A DNA stretch of 33,830 nucleotides from an uncultured Clostridia bacterium (GCA_947632285.1 CANROT010000010.1:1-33830); one strand, 5' to 3'; shown: positions 23,006 through 33,032, counted from the first letter of the stretch. The notes: generated by a model not told the origin, from the letters alone. Translations and numbers: made by a program.

Positions 23006-24304
23006 ATGCCGGAGATGTACGACAACGAAAAAGAAAAGAATGAACGGAGGCGGTGCGCGCTCGTCGGGATATATGACGGGCTGACCGTCACCGCCGACAT
23101 GTGCGAGCGCCTTGAGGACGAGCTTGAATGCCTCGCTTTCACGGCGGGCGCCGACGTTGTGTTCCGCCTGACACAGGCGCGCGCGACGCCGGACAACAGG
23201 ACATATATAGGAAAAGGAAAGCTCGAGGAGCTTTCAAAGCTGTGCGAGGAGAATGAGGTCGACCTCGTCATATTTGACGATGAGCTTTCCCCCTCGCAGA
23301 TAAAGAATATCGAGGACGGGCTCCCGGACGGTGTCGACGTCATCGACCGCTCGATGCTGATCCTCGACATATTCGCGAGCCACGCGGTCACGGGGGAGGG
23401 CAAGCTCCAGGTCGAGCTCGCCCAGCTCAGGTATTCCGCCCCGCGCCTCATCGGTCACGGAGAGGACATGTCGCGGCAGGGCGCCGTCGGCGGGAACCCG
23501 ATAGGAACGCGCGGCCCCGGCGAGACAAAGCTCGAGCGCGACCGCCGCCGCATGCGCGCGCGCATAGCGGCGCTCGAGGCGGAGCTCTCCGAGCTCGAAC
23601 GCACGCGCGCGACGATGCGCGCCGCGCGGCAGCGCAGCGGGACCGTGCGCGTCTCGATCGTCGGCTATACGAACGCCGGAAAATCGACGCTTCTGAACCT
23701 TTTGACGGACGCCGGAATCCTTGCCGAGGACAAGCTCTTTGCGACGCTCGACCCGACGACAAGGAAGTACAGGCTCCCCTCCGGCGCGGAGATCCTTCTG
23801 ACGGACACGGTCGGCTTCATACGCAAGCTGCCGCACCATCTTATACGCGCGTTCCGCTCGACGCTGGACGAGGCTGCGACGGCGGACATTATCCTCATCA
23901 TCGTCGACGCCTCCGATCCCGAATACGCGGAGCATATCGCGGTGACCGAAAATATCCTCGTCTCGCTCGGGGCGGAGGGCAAGCCGGTGCTCTACGTCTT
24001 CAACAAGTGCGACCTCCCGGCGAGCGCGCTGCCGCGCGTCGGCGCCGGGAAGCGCGCCGTCTATATCTCCGCCCTGACGGGGCGCGGGATAGACGAGCTT
24101 TTGTCCGCGCTCGAAACGATAGTCCGCTCGGCGCGCCGCGTGACGACGTTTTTGTTCCCGCCGTCTGCCGGGGCGGAGATATCGCGGCTGTACCGCTCGG
24201 GGGCGGAGGTCGTCGAAACGGAATACCTTCCGGACGGGTCGACGCGCGTCACGGCGACGGTCGATGATGCGGCGCGCGGCCAGCTCTCCGCATATATCGT
24301 CTGA
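23006..24304 (+). CDS. hflX: ribosome-associated GTPase HflX
   Basis: HflX is a GTPase that binds 50S subunits and splits stalled or stressed 70S ribosomes. This protein of about 432 residues has the N-terminal HflX domain ('TYIGKGKLEEL', 'FDDELSPSQIKNIE', 'DRSMLILDIFA') and a linker helix ('GPGETKLERDRRR'). The GTPase domain shows G1 'GYTNAGKST', G3 'DTVGF' and G4 'NKCD'. The ATG at 23006 was chosen because the longer ORF begins before the rpmE terminator; ATG 23015 is an alternative. A TATAAT at 22984-22989 lacks a good -35. The YigZ-family gene follows by three bases. Confidence 0.94.
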   Translation: MPEMYDNEKEKNERRRCALVGIYDGLTVTADMCERLEDELECLAFTAGADVVFRLTQARATPDNRTYIGKGKLEELSKLCEENEVDLVIFDDELSPSQIKNIEDGLPDGVDVIDRSMLILDIFASHAVTGEGKLQVELAQLRYSAPRLIGHGEDMSRQGAVGGNPIGTRGPGETKLERDRRRMRARIAALEAELSELERTRATMRAARQRSGTVRVSIVGYTNAGKSTLLNLLTDAGILAEDKLFATLDPTTRKYRLPSGAEILLTDTVGFIRKLPHHLIRAFRSTLDEAATADIILIIVDASDPEYAEHIAVTENILVSLGAEGKPVLYVFNKCDLPASALPRVGAGKRAVYISALTGRGIDELLSALETIVRSARRVTTFLFPPSAGAEISRLYRSGAEVVETEYLPDGSTRVTATVDDAARGQLSAYIV

Positions 24305-24307
24305 GCC

Positions 24308-24931
24308 ATGGCGGAGAATGTCTATGTAACGCTCGGCGCGCACGGGCAGGGAAAATTCGAGGACAGGCGCTCCGTCTTTATCGGTTCGGCGGCGCACGTT
24401 TCAAACGAAGGTGAGGCGCGCGAATACGTCGCGTCCGTGAAAAAGAAATATTCGGACGCGCGCCACAACGCGTGGGCATACCTCATGACCGAGGGCGGCA
24501 TCGCGCGCTATACTGATGACGGCGAGCCGCAGGGGACGGCAGGGCTGCCGATACTGAACGTCATAAAGGGGTCCGGCGCGTTCGACTGCGCCGTCGTCGT
24601 GACGCGGTATTTCGGCGGAATCCTGCTCGGTACGGGCGGGCTCGTCCACGCATACGGCGAGGCGGCAAAGCTCGCGGTCGCGGACGCGGGCGTCGTCACG
24701 TACCGCGAATACGCGGAGCTCTCGTTCACCGTTTCCTATTCGGACTATCAGCGGCTCTCGGCCGAGCTGTCGCGCGCGGGCGCCATCACCGATTCCGTCG
24801 ATTACGGCGAGGCTGTGACGGTGCGCGCCGCCGTCCTCTCCGGGGCGGCGGACGCTTTCGCCGCGCGCGCTTCCGAGGTGACGTCCGGGCGGGCGAAAAT
24901 AGAGCGGCTCGGCGCCAGATTTGACGCGTAA
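24308..24931 (+). CDS. YigZ/IMPACT family protein
   Basis: The 207-residue protein has the IMPACT N-terminal domain ('DARHNAWAYL', 'YTDDGEPQGTAGLPIL', 'VVVTRYFGGILLGTGGLVHAYGEAA') and a C-terminal ferredoxin-like DUF1949 region. Length is normal for bacterial YigZ. Eukaryotic IMPACT regulates Gcn2; the bacterial role is unclear. It starts three bases after the hflX stop, so the two are co-transcribed. Confidence 0.92.
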   Translation: MAENVYVTLGAHGQGKFEDRRSVFIGSAAHVSNEGEAREYVASVKKKYSDARHNAWAYLMTEGGIARYTDDGEPQGTAGLPILNVIKGSGAFDCAVVVTRYFGGILLGTGGLVHAYGEAAKLAVADAGVVTYREYAELSFTVSYSDYQRLSAELSRAGAITDSVDYGEAVTVRAAVLSGAADAFAARASEVTSGRAKIERLGARFDA

Positions 24932-24960
24932 AACAACGAAAACGATAAAAAATCGAAATT

Positions 24961-24990
24961 TACGCAAGTGTTTTTCGGAACGCTTGCGTA
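24961..24990 (+). terminator. hairpin between the YigZ gene and dgt
   Basis: tacgcaagtg (24961-24970) pairs with cgcttgcgta (24981-24990) over 10 bp including one G-U. The following tattattgtt is only moderately T-rich. It may partly end the hflX transcript; the long dgt track start at 24968 lies inside it. Confidence 0.5.
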
Positions 24991-25027
24991 TATTATTGTT
25001 GATATGAGTTCACGGGAGGCGGGAAAT

Positions 25028-26062
25028 ATGGAAAACTTGACTGTGCGCGACATGTTTTTGCAGCGGGAACACGGATTTCTCTCGGAGTACGCGTTTCTGA
25101 CCGAAAACACGCGCGGCAGGGATCACCCGTATATCCCGTGCGTGAACAGGACGGAGTTCCAGCGCGACCGCGACCGGATAATACACAGCAAGGCGTTCCG
25201 CCGCCTGATGCACAAGACGCAGGTGTTCCTCCTGCCGAAGGACGAGCACTACAGGACGCGAATGACGCACACGCTCGAGGTCGCGCAGATAGCGCGCATA
25301 ATCTGCCGCGCGCTGCGGCTCAACGAGGACCTCTGCGAGGCGGCGGCGCTCGGGCACGACCTCGGGCACACGCCGTTCGGCCACGCGGGCGAGGACGTGA
25401 TGCGCCGCTGCTTCGACCCGTCGTTCGCACACTATACGCAGAGCCTCCGCGTCGTCGAATTTCTCGAGCACGAGGGGGAGGGGCTGAACCTCACCTGGGA
25501 GGTGCGCGACGGGATCGTGAACCACTCCGGCGGCGACTTGCGCGGTAACCACGGCGCCTCGACGCTCGAGGGCGTCGTCGTAAAGTTCGCGGACAAGATA
25601 GCGTACATAAACCATGATATAGACGACGCGATCCGCGGAGGGATCCTCTGCCAGGAGGACATACCGAAGGAGCTCCGACGCACGCTCGGCGAGACGCACA
25701 GCGGCAGGATAAACACGATGGTCACCGACGTGATAGACGCCTCGACCGACAGCCCGGAGATAAAAATGTCGGACGGGATCTGCGAGGCGACGATGGAGCT
25801 CCGCCGGTTCCTGTTTGACAACGTCTACCTGAACAGCGAGGCGAAGGCGGAGGAATCAAAGGCGAAGGAGCTTTTGGCACGCCTCTACGACTATTATTTC
25901 ACGCACCCCGAAAAAATGCCCGAGTTCTACTTTAAGAACGCGGAGCGCGAGGGGATCGGGCGGTCCGTCTGCGACTATATTTCGAGCATGACGGACAGGT
26001 ACGCGATCGACAAGTATAAGGAGCTGTTCATACCTGTCGCATGGCAGAGAGTTTCATATTGA
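25028..26062 (+). CDS. dgt: deoxyguanosinetriphosphate triphosphohydrolase-like HD protein
   Basis: This HD-domain dNTPase of about 344 residues hydrolyses dNTPs to the nucleoside and triphosphate. Signatures are 'NRTEFQRDRDRIIHSKAFRRL', 'RTRMTHTLEVAQIAR', the HD motif 'GHDLGHTPFGHAGE', 'IVNHSGG' and 'FADKIAYINHDIDDA'. The ATG at 25028 follows GGGAGG, better than the track start at 24968 in a hairpin. It opens the dgt-dnaG-rpoD block, a common Clostridia arrangement, with 12 bases to dnaG. Confidence 0.93.
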   Translation: MENLTVRDMFLQREHGFLSEYAFLTENTRGRDHPYIPCVNRTEFQRDRDRIIHSKAFRRLMHKTQVFLLPKDEHYRTRMTHTLEVAQIARIICRALRLNEDLCEAAALGHDLGHTPFGHAGEDVMRRCFDPSFAHYTQSLRVVEFLEHEGEGLNLTWEVRDGIVNHSGGDLRGNHGASTLEGVVVKFADKIAYINHDIDDAIRGGILCQEDIPKELRRTLGETHSGRINTMVTDVIDASTDSPEIKMSDGICEATMELRRFLFDNVYLNSEAKAEESKAKELLARLYDYYFTHPEKMPEFYFKNAEREGIGRSVCDYISSMTDRYAIDKYKELFIPVAWQRVSY

Positions 26063-26074
26063 CGGAGGCTGAGA

Positions 26075-27841
26075 ATGGCAAGGATCCCCGTTTCCGTCAT
26101 TGAAGAAATAAAAGAGCGGTGCGTGATAGAGGACGTCGTCTCGCGGTACGTGCCGCTGAAGCGCGCGGGCAGCAACCTGACGGCGAGCTGTCCGTTCCAC
26201 TCGGAGCGGACGCCGTCATTCGTCGTTTTCCCGTCTACGCAGTCGTTTTACTGCTTCGGCTGCGGCGCGGGCGGGGACGTGATATCGTTTCTGATGCGGA
26301 TCGAGAACCTCGAATATCCGGAGGCGATCCGCAGGCTCGCGGAGTCGGTCGGCGTCTCCGTCCCTGAGGACGACGGCGCACCCGGCGAGCGGACAGTCCC
26401 ACGCAAGCGTCTCTTTGAGATGAACACGGAGGCGGCGCGGTTCTACCGCAGCATGCTGTTCGATGAGCGCATCGGAGCGGAGGCGAGGCGGTATCTTGAT
26501 TCGCGCGGGCTCTCGCAGACCGTCATAAAGCGATTCGGCCTCGGATTTGCGCCGGACGATTTTTCGATGAGCCGCCATATGCGTTCCCTCGGATATACGG
26601 AAGACGAGCTCGTCGCCGGGTTCCTCATGAAGGTGAGCGAGCGGACCGGCAAGCCGTATGACCTGTTCCGCGGCCGCGTGATGTTCCCGATAATCGACAC
26701 GTCCGGGCGCGTCATCGCGTTCGGCGGCAGAGTTATGGACGGCTCCGAACCGAAGTATCTCAATTCTTCGGACACCCCGGTGTTCAAAAAGAGCCGGAAC
26801 CTGTTCGCGCTCAACTATGCGAAGGACAACTGCTCCGAGGAGATGATCCTGTGCGAGGGGTATATGGACGTCATATCGCTGCACGCCGCGGGCGTCGGCA
26901 ACGCCGTCGCGACGCTCGGCACGGCGCTGACGCCGGAGCAGGCGCGGATCATGACGAAATATACAAAGCGCGTTATCCTGACGTATGACAGCGACGCCGC
27001 CGGCCAGCGCGCCGACGAGCGCGCGATAGGGCTGCTCTCGGAGGTCGGGCTCGACGTCCGAGTTCTCAAGCTCAAGGGCGCGAAGGATCCGGACGAGTTC
27101 ATCAAAAAATACGGAGTCGACGCATTCCGGGAGGCGCTGTCGGACAGCAGCACGACGTTCCGGTACAAGGTCGGCGCGATAGCGGGAAAGCACGACATCT
27201 CAACGGAGGACGGAAAGATCCGCGCGGTGAGAGAGGTCTGCGAGTACCTGTCCGGGATCGGCAGCGAGGTCGAGCGCGAGGTTTATATCGGGCAGGCGGC
27301 GGATATATTCGGAATATCGCGCGAGAGTATAAAAAACGACGTTTCGCTAATCATAAAAAAGAGGCGATACGCAAAGAAAAAGACCGAAGCGGCGGATATC
27401 GCGCGGGAGGCGGCCGGGTTCGGCGACCGCATAAACCGGGACAAGCTGACGCAGCTCCGCACGGCGTCATGCGAAGAATCCGTGCTCGGTATGCTGATCG
27501 CATATCCCGAATATATAAAGGACGCCGCCGAAGGAAAAATAAGCCTTACTGCGGACGACTTCGGGACCGATTTCGGCAGGCGCGTCTATACGGCGGTGAC
27601 GGACGTTTACCGCGAGAACGGCGCGTTCGACATCGGCGCGCTCGGCGGGGACTTCACCCCTGAGGAGATCTCCCGAATAGTTAAGCTCGGGATCGGGCGC
27701 GAAAGGCTCGACAACGGCAGGAGCGTCTTCCTGGAAAACGTGCGAGCGCTGCGCGAGGAGCGCGAACAGCAGCGTGCAAAATCGGACGACGCTTTTTCGG
27801 TCATAATGCGGCTTCGTGAAAAAAACAGCGGAAATACATAA
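26075..27841 (+). CDS. dnaG: DNA primase DnaG
   Basis: The primase makes RNA primers for replication. This 588-residue protein has the CHC2 zinc motif (Cys39, His42, Cys60, Cys63; '[11 protein letters not shown]' and '[11 protein letters not shown]'). The TOPRIM core shows '[15 protein letters not shown]' and 'TYDSDAAGQ'. The C-terminal helicase-binding region (about 460-588) follows. Length is normal. GGAGG precedes the ATG. It sits between dgt and rpoD in the macromolecular synthesis block. Confidence 0.97.
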   Translation: MARIPVSVIEEIKERCVIEDVVSRYVPLKRAGSNLTASCPFHSERTPSFVVFPSTQSFYCFGCGAGGDVISFLMRIENLEYPEAIRRLAESVGVSVPEDDGAPGERTVPRKRLFEMNTEAARFYRSMLFDERIGAEARRYLDSRGLSQTVIKRFGLGFAPDDFSMSRHMRSLGYTEDELVAGFLMKVSERTGKPYDLFRGRVMFPIIDTSGRVIAFGGRVMDGSEPKYLNSSDTPVFKKSRNLFALNYAKDNCSEEMILCEGYMDVISLHAAGVGNAVATLGTALTPEQARIMTKYTKRVILTYDSDAAGQRADERAIGLLSEVGLDVRVLKLKGAKDPDEFIKKYGVDAFREALSDSSTTFRYKVGAIAGKHDISTEDGKIRAVREVCEYLSGIGSEVEREVYIGQAADIFGISRESIKNDVSLIIKKRRYAKKKTEAADIAREAAGFGDRINRDKLTQLRTASCEESVLGMLIAYPEYIKDAAEGKISLTADDFGTDFGRRVYTAVTDVYRENGAFDIGALGGDFTPEEISRIVKLGIGRERLDNGRSVFLENVRALREEREQQRAKSDDAFSVIMRLREKNSGNT

Positions 27842-27858
27842 ACGAAAGGTCTATTGAA

Positions 27859-28944
27859 ATGGAAAACACGGACGAAAGAGAACTCGATCTAATTGAGAAG
27901 GGCAGAGCCAACGGAGGCCTCACCCAGAGCGACATCGAGGACGCCATCGGCGACGACGAAGATGTCGATCTTGAGAGCATAGAAAAGCTCTACGACACCC
28001 TTGAGAGCAACGGCATCGGCATCGATGCGGGCATGTCCGCCGACGATATCGAGAGCGAGGTCGAAAGAATGGGCAGCGCCGAGGACATGGAGAAGGCGCT
28101 CTCGCAGGAGGGCCTCGCGATAGACGACCCGGTCAGAATGTATCTGAAGGAGATCGGCAAGGTCCCGCTGCTCGACACGGAGCGCGAGCTCGAACTCGCA
28201 AAGCGCATGGCGGAGGGGGACGAAAAGGCAAAGGAAGAGCTCGTCGTTGCAAACCTGCGCCTTGTCGTCAGCATCGCGAAGCGCTACGTCGGGAAGGGAA
28301 TGTTCTTCCTCGACCTCATTCAGGAGGGCAACCTCGGGCTGATGAAGGCGGTCGACAAGTTCGACTACACAAAGGGCTACAAATTCTCGACCTATGCGAC
28401 CTGGTGGATACGCCAGGCGATAACGCGCGCGATAGCGGATCAGGCAAGGACGATCAGAATACCGGTGCACATGGTCGAGACGATACACAAGGTCTCGCGC
28501 TATTCGCGCCAGCTCCTCCAGGAGCTCGGCCACGAGGCGACGCCGGAGGAGATCGCGGAAAAGCTGAACATGACGCCGGAAAAGGTGCGCGAGATAATGA
28601 AGATAGCGCGCGACCCCGTCTCGCTCGAAACGCCTATCGGCGAGGAGGAGGACTCCCACCTCGGCGACTTCATAGAGGATCAGGAGAGCCCGGCTCCGCC
28701 GGACGCGGCGTCATACGCCGTCCTGCGCGAGCAGATCGCGGAAGTGCTGCACACGCTGACGCCGCGCGAGGAGCTCGTGCTGAAGCGCCGCTTCGGCCTT
28801 GACGACGGGAAGACGCGCACGCTCGAGGAGGTCGGCAAGGAGTTCAACGTCACCCGCGAGCGTATCCGCCAGATAGAGGCGAAGGCGCTCCGCAAGCTGC
28901 GCCACCCGAGCCGCTCGAAGAGACTGCGCGATTTTCTTGACTGA
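27859..28944 (+). CDS. rpoD: primary sigma factor RpoD/SigA
   Basis: This 361-residue housekeeping sigma factor has a short acidic region 1, region 1.2 '[16 protein letters not shown]', region 2 '[22 protein letters not shown]', then '[20 protein letters not shown]'. Region 3 and region 4.2 '[30 protein letters not shown]' follow. It recognises the TTGACA/TATAAT promoters seen across the window. AAAGG lies before the ATG, 17 bases after the dnaG stop. No clear terminator follows. Confidence 0.97.
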   Translation: MENTDERELDLIEKGRANGGLTQSDIEDAIGDDEDVDLESIEKLYDTLESNGIGIDAGMSADDIESEVERMGSAEDMEKALSQEGLAIDDPVRMYLKEIGKVPLLDTERELELAKRMAEGDEKAKEELVVANLRLVVSIAKRYVGKGMFFLDLIQEGNLGLMKAVDKFDYTKGYKFSTYATWWIRQAITRAIADQARTIRIPVHMVETIHKVSRYSRQLLQELGHEATPEEIAEKLNMTPEKVREIMKIARDPVSLETPIGEEEDSHLGDFIEDQESPAPPDAASYAVLREQIAEVLHTLTPREELVLKRRFGLDDGKTRTLEEVGKEFNVTRERIRQIEAKALRKLRHPSRSKRLRDFLD

Positions 28945-29132
28945 AGAAAACTTTTTCTCGCAAACCGTACAATTTTGAGCGGCGATTTTTGTGTATTTGC
29001 CACAATATCCGCAAAGAGTTTCACAAAAAATCAAACTGATTTTAGTGCAACTGTCACAATAAAATCGGTGTCAAAATGACGGTTTTGGGCGCGGAACGCA
29101 TCAATAGTTTTATCAACTTTGACAAATAACGC
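28945..29132. other. AT-rich spacer after rpoD
   Basis: This stretch holds only a weak hairpin (aaaatca-aac-tgatttt, 29027-29043) and no canonical terminator, tRNA or ORF. A second TTGACA at 29119-29124 lacks a matching -10. Confidence 0.4.
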
Positions 29133-29161
29133 TTGACACGGCGGTTTGTTTGATGTAAAAT
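29133..29161 (+). promoter_or_regulatory. sigma-A promoter of the solute-binding lipoprotein gene
   Basis: TTGACA (29133-29138) and TAAAAT (29156-29161) have a 17-bp spacer. A leader of about 65 nt follows, containing the hairpin tcgccc-tcggc-gggcga (29182-29198), then AGGAGG. Confidence 0.85.
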
Positions 29162-29231
29162 ATCATAAGAATATATCGGTGTCGCCCTCGGCGGGCGATC
29201 TTTCCGTAATATTTTAGGAGGATGTTCCATA

Positions 29232-31001
29232 ATGGGTAAAAAACTTGTATGTCTCGTGCTCGTTTTCATGATGCTCTTCGCATTCGTCCTTTCGAGCTGC
29301 ACGCCTGACAGCACCGAAGAAGGCGACGCTACCACGGGTGAAGAAGATGCCGATGCCGATCTGAGCAACCGTACACCCTATACTCTGACGCTCTGGCTCC
29401 CCACAGAGGAGGGGACCACAGAGGACTCCGTGAAGCAGGTCGAGGCGGCTATCAACGAGATACTCAACTCGAGCTACACGACGTCGATCCAGCTCCGCGT
29501 CTTCAGCGAAGACGAGTATGAGAGCGCCGTCTACGACAAGATCAATTCCATCGCGCAGAAGATAGAGGACGACAGGGCCGAATCTTCCCGCCGCAAGGAG
29601 CTTGAACAGAGCCTGCGCCAGGAAGGTCTTACGATGCCCCCGGAAACGACCGGCGAGCAGACCGAGGTCGAGACTTACGTCAATGAATATTCGCAGAGCC
29701 TGAAGAAATATCCGGCCGTCGAAGAATATCAGTTTGACATTTTCCTCATTACAAGCTACGATACATACATCGATCTTATAGATAAAGATGCCATCATGAA
29801 TATCGAGGATAAGCTCACGGGAAGCTTCAAGAGCCTGAAGCAGTACATTTATCCTTCGTTCCTTGAGGCGGTCAGATTCTATAAGGACTCCGCGTATGCC
29901 GTCCCGAACAATCACGGCATGGGCGAATACAGGTTCCTCCTCACGAACAAGGAGCTTGCAAAGAAGTATGACTACAACCCTGCGGATCTTGAGGGCTCGA
30001 TCGCAAACTGCGAGCACTTTATCCGCAGCGTCGCAAGATATGAAGAAGACAAGACGATAGCTCCGCTGCTCTCATGGGTCGAGCCCGCCGGCATGACGTA
30101 TTGGTCCTCCGACGGGAGCTGGAGCCCGCTCGCGTCCATCGTCAGCAACGATTCCACGTTTGATTCTCAGGGAACGATCTCGAACATCTTCTCGAATGCG
30201 GAATATAAGGCGAACTTCAAGCTCATGAAGGAGTTTGAGGAAGCCGGCATGATCGCCGAGGATCCCGACACCTGCGAGAAATTCGCAGTAGGCGTCGTGT
30301 CCGCTCAGTCGCTCTCCGAGGTCGAGGAAAAGTACGGCGACGAATACGATATCTCGATATTCGAGCGTCCGAAGGCAACGCAGGAAGAGCTGTTCACCGG
30401 CGCGTTCGCGGTCAGCACCGCGACAAAGAACCTCAACCGTGCGATGGAAGTCATCACGATGATCAACACGAACGAACAGGTCCGCAACCTGCTCCAGTAC
30501 GGCATCGAGGGCGTCCACTACAACCGCACGGAAGACGGCAGAGTCGAGCGCATCAGGGACGAAAACGGCAATACGACGTACAACATGAACATTCTCTACA
30601 CGGGCAACACGTATATGGCGTACCCCGAGGAGTACATGGATCCCGATCAGTGGGAGATGGACAAGGCGAGAAACCTTGACACGGTCCTCACGCCGTTCTC
30701 GTATGTTCCCGGCCTCAGAAACGAGTCCAACAAGGCGAACTATGAGGAACTCACAAAGCTCGGCAAAGAGTACTACAGCAAGATGATGGCGACAAAGCTT
30801 GAGGACGTTGACACATCTTTCAGGGAATGGGCGTCCGAACTGAGCAATAACGAAATGTTCAGCCAGATGTCGGGCAACGCATGGGAGTTCGGCCTCAACA
30901 AGATCTACAGTGCTTACTATAACGAGCACTTCGCGCCTGCAGATGACGGTGAAGATACAGGCGAGGCAGGCGGCGCGGAAACCGCGGCGCCGCAGTCCTG
31001 A
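29232..31001 (+). CDS. extracellular solute-binding lipoprotein (ABC transporter family 1)
   Basis: This 589-residue protein has a lipoprotein signal peptide ending at the lipobox VLSSC (Cys23), an acidic linker, and a mature part that starts 'YTLTLWLPTEE' like family 1 substrate-binding proteins. Residues near 370-400 ('FTGAFAVSTATKNLNRAMEVITMINT') match the usual C-lobe 'ISATSKNPEKAME' pattern. It would be anchored outside the membrane and bind a sugar or oligopeptide. No permease or ATPase gene is adjacent, so it is an orphan. Codon use indicates high expression. The C-terminal tail is Glu/Ala/Gly-rich. Confidence 0.88.
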   Translation: MGKKLVCLVLVFMMLFAFVLSSCTPDSTEEGDATTGEEDADADLSNRTPYTLTLWLPTEEGTTEDSVKQVEAAINEILNSSYTTSIQLRVFSEDEYESAVYDKINSIAQKIEDDRAESSRRKELEQSLRQEGLTMPPETTGEQTEVETYVNEYSQSLKKYPAVEEYQFDIFLITSYDTYIDLIDKDAIMNIEDKLTGSFKSLKQYIYPSFLEAVRFYKDSAYAVPNNHGMGEYRFLLTNKELAKKYDYNPADLEGSIANCEHFIRSVARYEEDKTIAPLLSWVEPAGMTYWSSDGSWSPLASIVSNDSTFDSQGTISNIFSNAEYKANFKLMKEFEEAGMIAEDPDTCEKFAVGVVSAQSLSEVEEKYGDEYDISIFERPKATQEELFTGAFAVSTATKNLNRAMEVITMINTNEQVRNLLQYGIEGVHYNRTEDGRVERIRDENGNTTYNMNILYTGNTYMAYPEEYMDPDQWEMDKARNLDTVLTPFSYVPGLRNESNKANYEELTKLGKEYYSKMMATKLEDVDTSFREWASELSNNEMFSQMSGNAWEFGLNKIYSAYYNEHFAPADDGEDTGEAGGAETAAPQS

Positions 31002-31030
31002 TAGGATATCCGCATAAATAAAAAGTACCG

Positions 31031-31065
31031 GCCGGGAAGCGTTTCGCTTCCCGGCTGTATTTATT
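31031..31065 (+). terminator. rho-independent terminator after the lipoprotein gene
   Basis: A perfect 11-bp stem, gccgggaagcg (31031-31041) with cgcttcccggc (31045-31055), has a three-base loop and is followed by tgtatttatt. Confidence 0.82.
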
Positions 31066-31142
31066 ATGTAAGAGGCGGACTGCAAGCCGGTATATAACTT
31101 TTAAAATCAGATTACATTAAGGAAAAAGACTGCATTTCGGTG

Positions 31143-31171
31143 TTGACACGGAGGAAATTTTATGATAATAT
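31143..31171 (+). promoter_or_regulatory. sigma-A promoter of rpsB-tsf
   Basis: TTGACA (31143-31148) and TAATAT (31166-31171) have a 17-bp spacer; a TATAAT three bases further right gives a 20-bp spacer. Transcription should start near 31178. Confidence 0.82.
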
Positions 31172-31177
31172 AATCGG

Positions 31178-31296
31178 TGCGTGTGTATCGCGCAAATATT
31201 TATCTCACACACGACGCGGAAATTGCGGTCGGTGCCGGCTTTTCGGCTGCCGCAGGATTGCGGACGTGGTGGAAAAACCGAAGGAGGACATTTGAA
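31178..31296 (+). promoter_or_regulatory. structured 5' leader of rpsB
   Basis: The leader of about 120 nt has a 7-bp hairpin, cgtgtgt (31180-31186) with acacacg (31207-31213), then a GC-rich region with ccggc/gccg complementarity before AAGGAGG. rpsB is autoregulated by S2 through its leader in many bacteria, so a similar element is possible here. No defined Rfam motif is recognised. Confidence 0.4.
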
Positions 31297-32052
31297 ATGT
31301 CTATTATCTCGATCAAGCAGCTGCTTGAAGCAGGCGTCCATTTCGGACACCAGACAAGAAGATGGAACCCGAAGATGCAGGAATACATCTTCACGGAGCG
31401 CAACGGTATTTATATCATTGACCTCCAGAAGACCGTAAAGAAATTTGACGAAGCTTACATGTTCGTCCGCGACCTCTCCGCTCAGGGCGGCACGATCCTG
31501 TTCGTCGGCACGAAGAAGCAGGCGGCGGATGCCATCAAGGAAGAGGCTAAGCGCTGCGGTCAGTTCTATGTAAACGTCCGCTGGCTCGGCGGTATGCTCA
31601 CGAACTACAGAACGATCAGAAAATCCATTCAGCGCCTGTATCAGCTTGAAAAAATGCAGGAGGACGGCACATTCAACTCGCTCCCGAAGAAGGAAGTTGC
31701 GGCTCTCCAGAAGGAAATGGACAACCTCGAGCGCAACCTCGGCGGTATAAAGGAAATGGACCGCCTGCCCGACGCGGTGTTCATAGTCGATACGCGCAAG
31801 GAGCACAACGCGGTGCTCGAAGCGAAGAAGCTCGGAATCCCGGTCGTCGCTATCGTCGACACGAACTGCGACCCGGAAGATGCGGACTATATCATTCCCG
31901 GCAACGATGACGCAATCCGCGCCATCAAGCTCATCTCCTCCGTCCTCGCAGACGCGGTCATCGAGGGCAAGCAGGGCGAGTCCTTTGACGCGGCCGAGGC
32001 TGAAAAAACCGAGGCGGAGGACGCCGAGGACGCAGAAGCAGCGGCTGAATAA
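31297..32052 (+). CDS. rpsB: 30S ribosomal protein S2
   Basis: The 251-residue S2 begins '[24 protein letters not shown]' and contains 'YIDLQKT'-like '[12 protein letters not shown]', 'FVGTKKQA', '[13 protein letters not shown]', '[15 protein letters not shown]' and '[13 protein letters not shown]'. The tail is acidic. AAGGAGG at 31281 fixes the ATG at 31297; the track start at 31177 is at the transcription start. tsf follows by 30 bases, the standard pair. Confidence 0.97.
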   Translation: MSIISIKQLLEAGVHFGHQTRRWNPKMQEYIFTERNGIYIIDLQKTVKKFDEAYMFVRDLSAQGGTILFVGTKKQAADAIKEEAKRCGQFYVNVRWLGGMLTNYRTIRKSIQRLYQLEKMQEDGTFNSLPKKEVAALQKEMDNLERNLGGIKEMDRLPDAVFIVDTRKEHNAVLEAKKLGIPVVAIVDTNCDPEDADYIIPGNDDAIRAIKLISSVLADAVIEGKQGESFDAAEAEKTEAEDAEDAEAAAE

Positions 32053-32082
32053 TATATTAAAGGTTATAGAGAGGTATATAAA

Positions 32083-33021
32083 ATGGCAGCAATCACCGCA
32101 AAAATGGTATCCGACCTCCGCACCAAGACCGGCTGCGGAATGATGGAGTGCAAGAAGGCGCTCACCGCCGCTGACGGAGACTTTGACGAGGCCGTAAAGA
32201 TCCTTCGCGAGAAGGGGCTCGCCGTCGCCGCGAAGAAGGCTTCGCGCGTCGCGGCTGAGGGCATCGTTGACATTATGCTCTCCGAGGACGGCAGGACCGC
32301 GGCCATGATCGAGGTCAACGCCGAGACGGACTTCGTCGCGAAGAACGCTTCTTTCCAGGAATTCGTCCGCGGAATTCTTTCCGTTATAATCAAGAACAAG
32401 CCCGCCGACATCGCCGAGCTGAACGCGCTTCCTTATGACGACAGCTTCACGGTCGAAGGAAAGCTCAAGGACATGGTATTCACGATCGGCGAAAACATGA
32501 ATATCCGCCGCTTCGTCATCGTTGACGGCGTGCTTGCAACGTATATCCACGGCAAGGGCACCACGGGCGTTATCGTTAAATTCGACACGACGGACGAGGT
32601 CGCCTCCAAGCCGGAGTTCCCCGAATTCGCGAAGAACATCACGCTCCAGATCGCCGCAGGCAGCCCTCCGACGTATATCGCGAAGGCGGACGTCCCGCAG
32701 AGCGTTATCGATGAGGAGATGGAGGTCCAGGTCACGGCCGCGAAGAACGACGAAAAGCTCGCGAACAAGCCGGACGCTGTGCTCCACAAGATCGTCGAGG
32801 GCAAGCTCGACAAGCTCTTCTTCGAGCGCGTCTGCCTGCTTGAGCAGCCCTATGTCAAGGAAGACAGCATGAAGGTCGGAAAATATGTGTCCGACACGGC
32901 AAAGGCGCTCGGCGGAGATATCAAGGTCAGCGGTTTCTGGCTCTATGAGAGAGGCGAAGGTCTTGAAAAGCGCGAGGACAACTTCGCGGAAGAGATCGCG
33001 TCGCTCGTTAACGGCAACTGA
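32083..33021 (+). CDS. tsf: elongation factor Ts
   Basis: EF-Ts exchanges GDP for GTP on EF-Tu. The 312-residue protein has the N-terminal UBA-like domain ('VSDLRTKTGCGMMECKKAL'), the conserved 'TDFVAKN' contact motif and the two-part dimerisation core. It is somewhat longer than the compact Gram-positive forms but normal overall. It follows rpsB in one transcript. A terminator-like hairpin starts 12 bases after the stop. Confidence 0.97.
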   Translation: MAAITAKMVSDLRTKTGCGMMECKKALTAADGDFDEAVKILREKGLAVAAKKASRVAAEGIVDIMLSEDGRTAAMIEVNAETDFVAKNASFQEFVRGILSVIIKNKPADIAELNALPYDDSFTVEGKLKDMVFTIGENMNIRRFVIVDGVLATYIHGKGTTGVIVKFDTTDEVASKPEFPEFAKNITLQIAAGSPPTYIAKADVPQSVIDEEMEVQVTAAKNDEKLANKPDAVLHKIVEGKLDKLFFERVCLLEQPYVKEDSMKVGKYVSDTAKALGGDIKVSGFWLYERGEGLEKREDNFAEEIASLVNGN

Positions 33022-33032
33022 CAATAAAACGC

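Noticed and set aside
23234-24397. 387-residue minus-strand ORF opposite hflX
   Set aside because: The sense strand encodes a complete HflX with all GTPase motifs; the antisense reading is Arg-rich with no motif.
31117-33024. 635-residue minus-strand ORF opposite rpsB and tsf
   Set aside because: It is a shadow of two unmistakable genes; high-GC codon use leaves the antisense frame open, and the translation matches no known domain.
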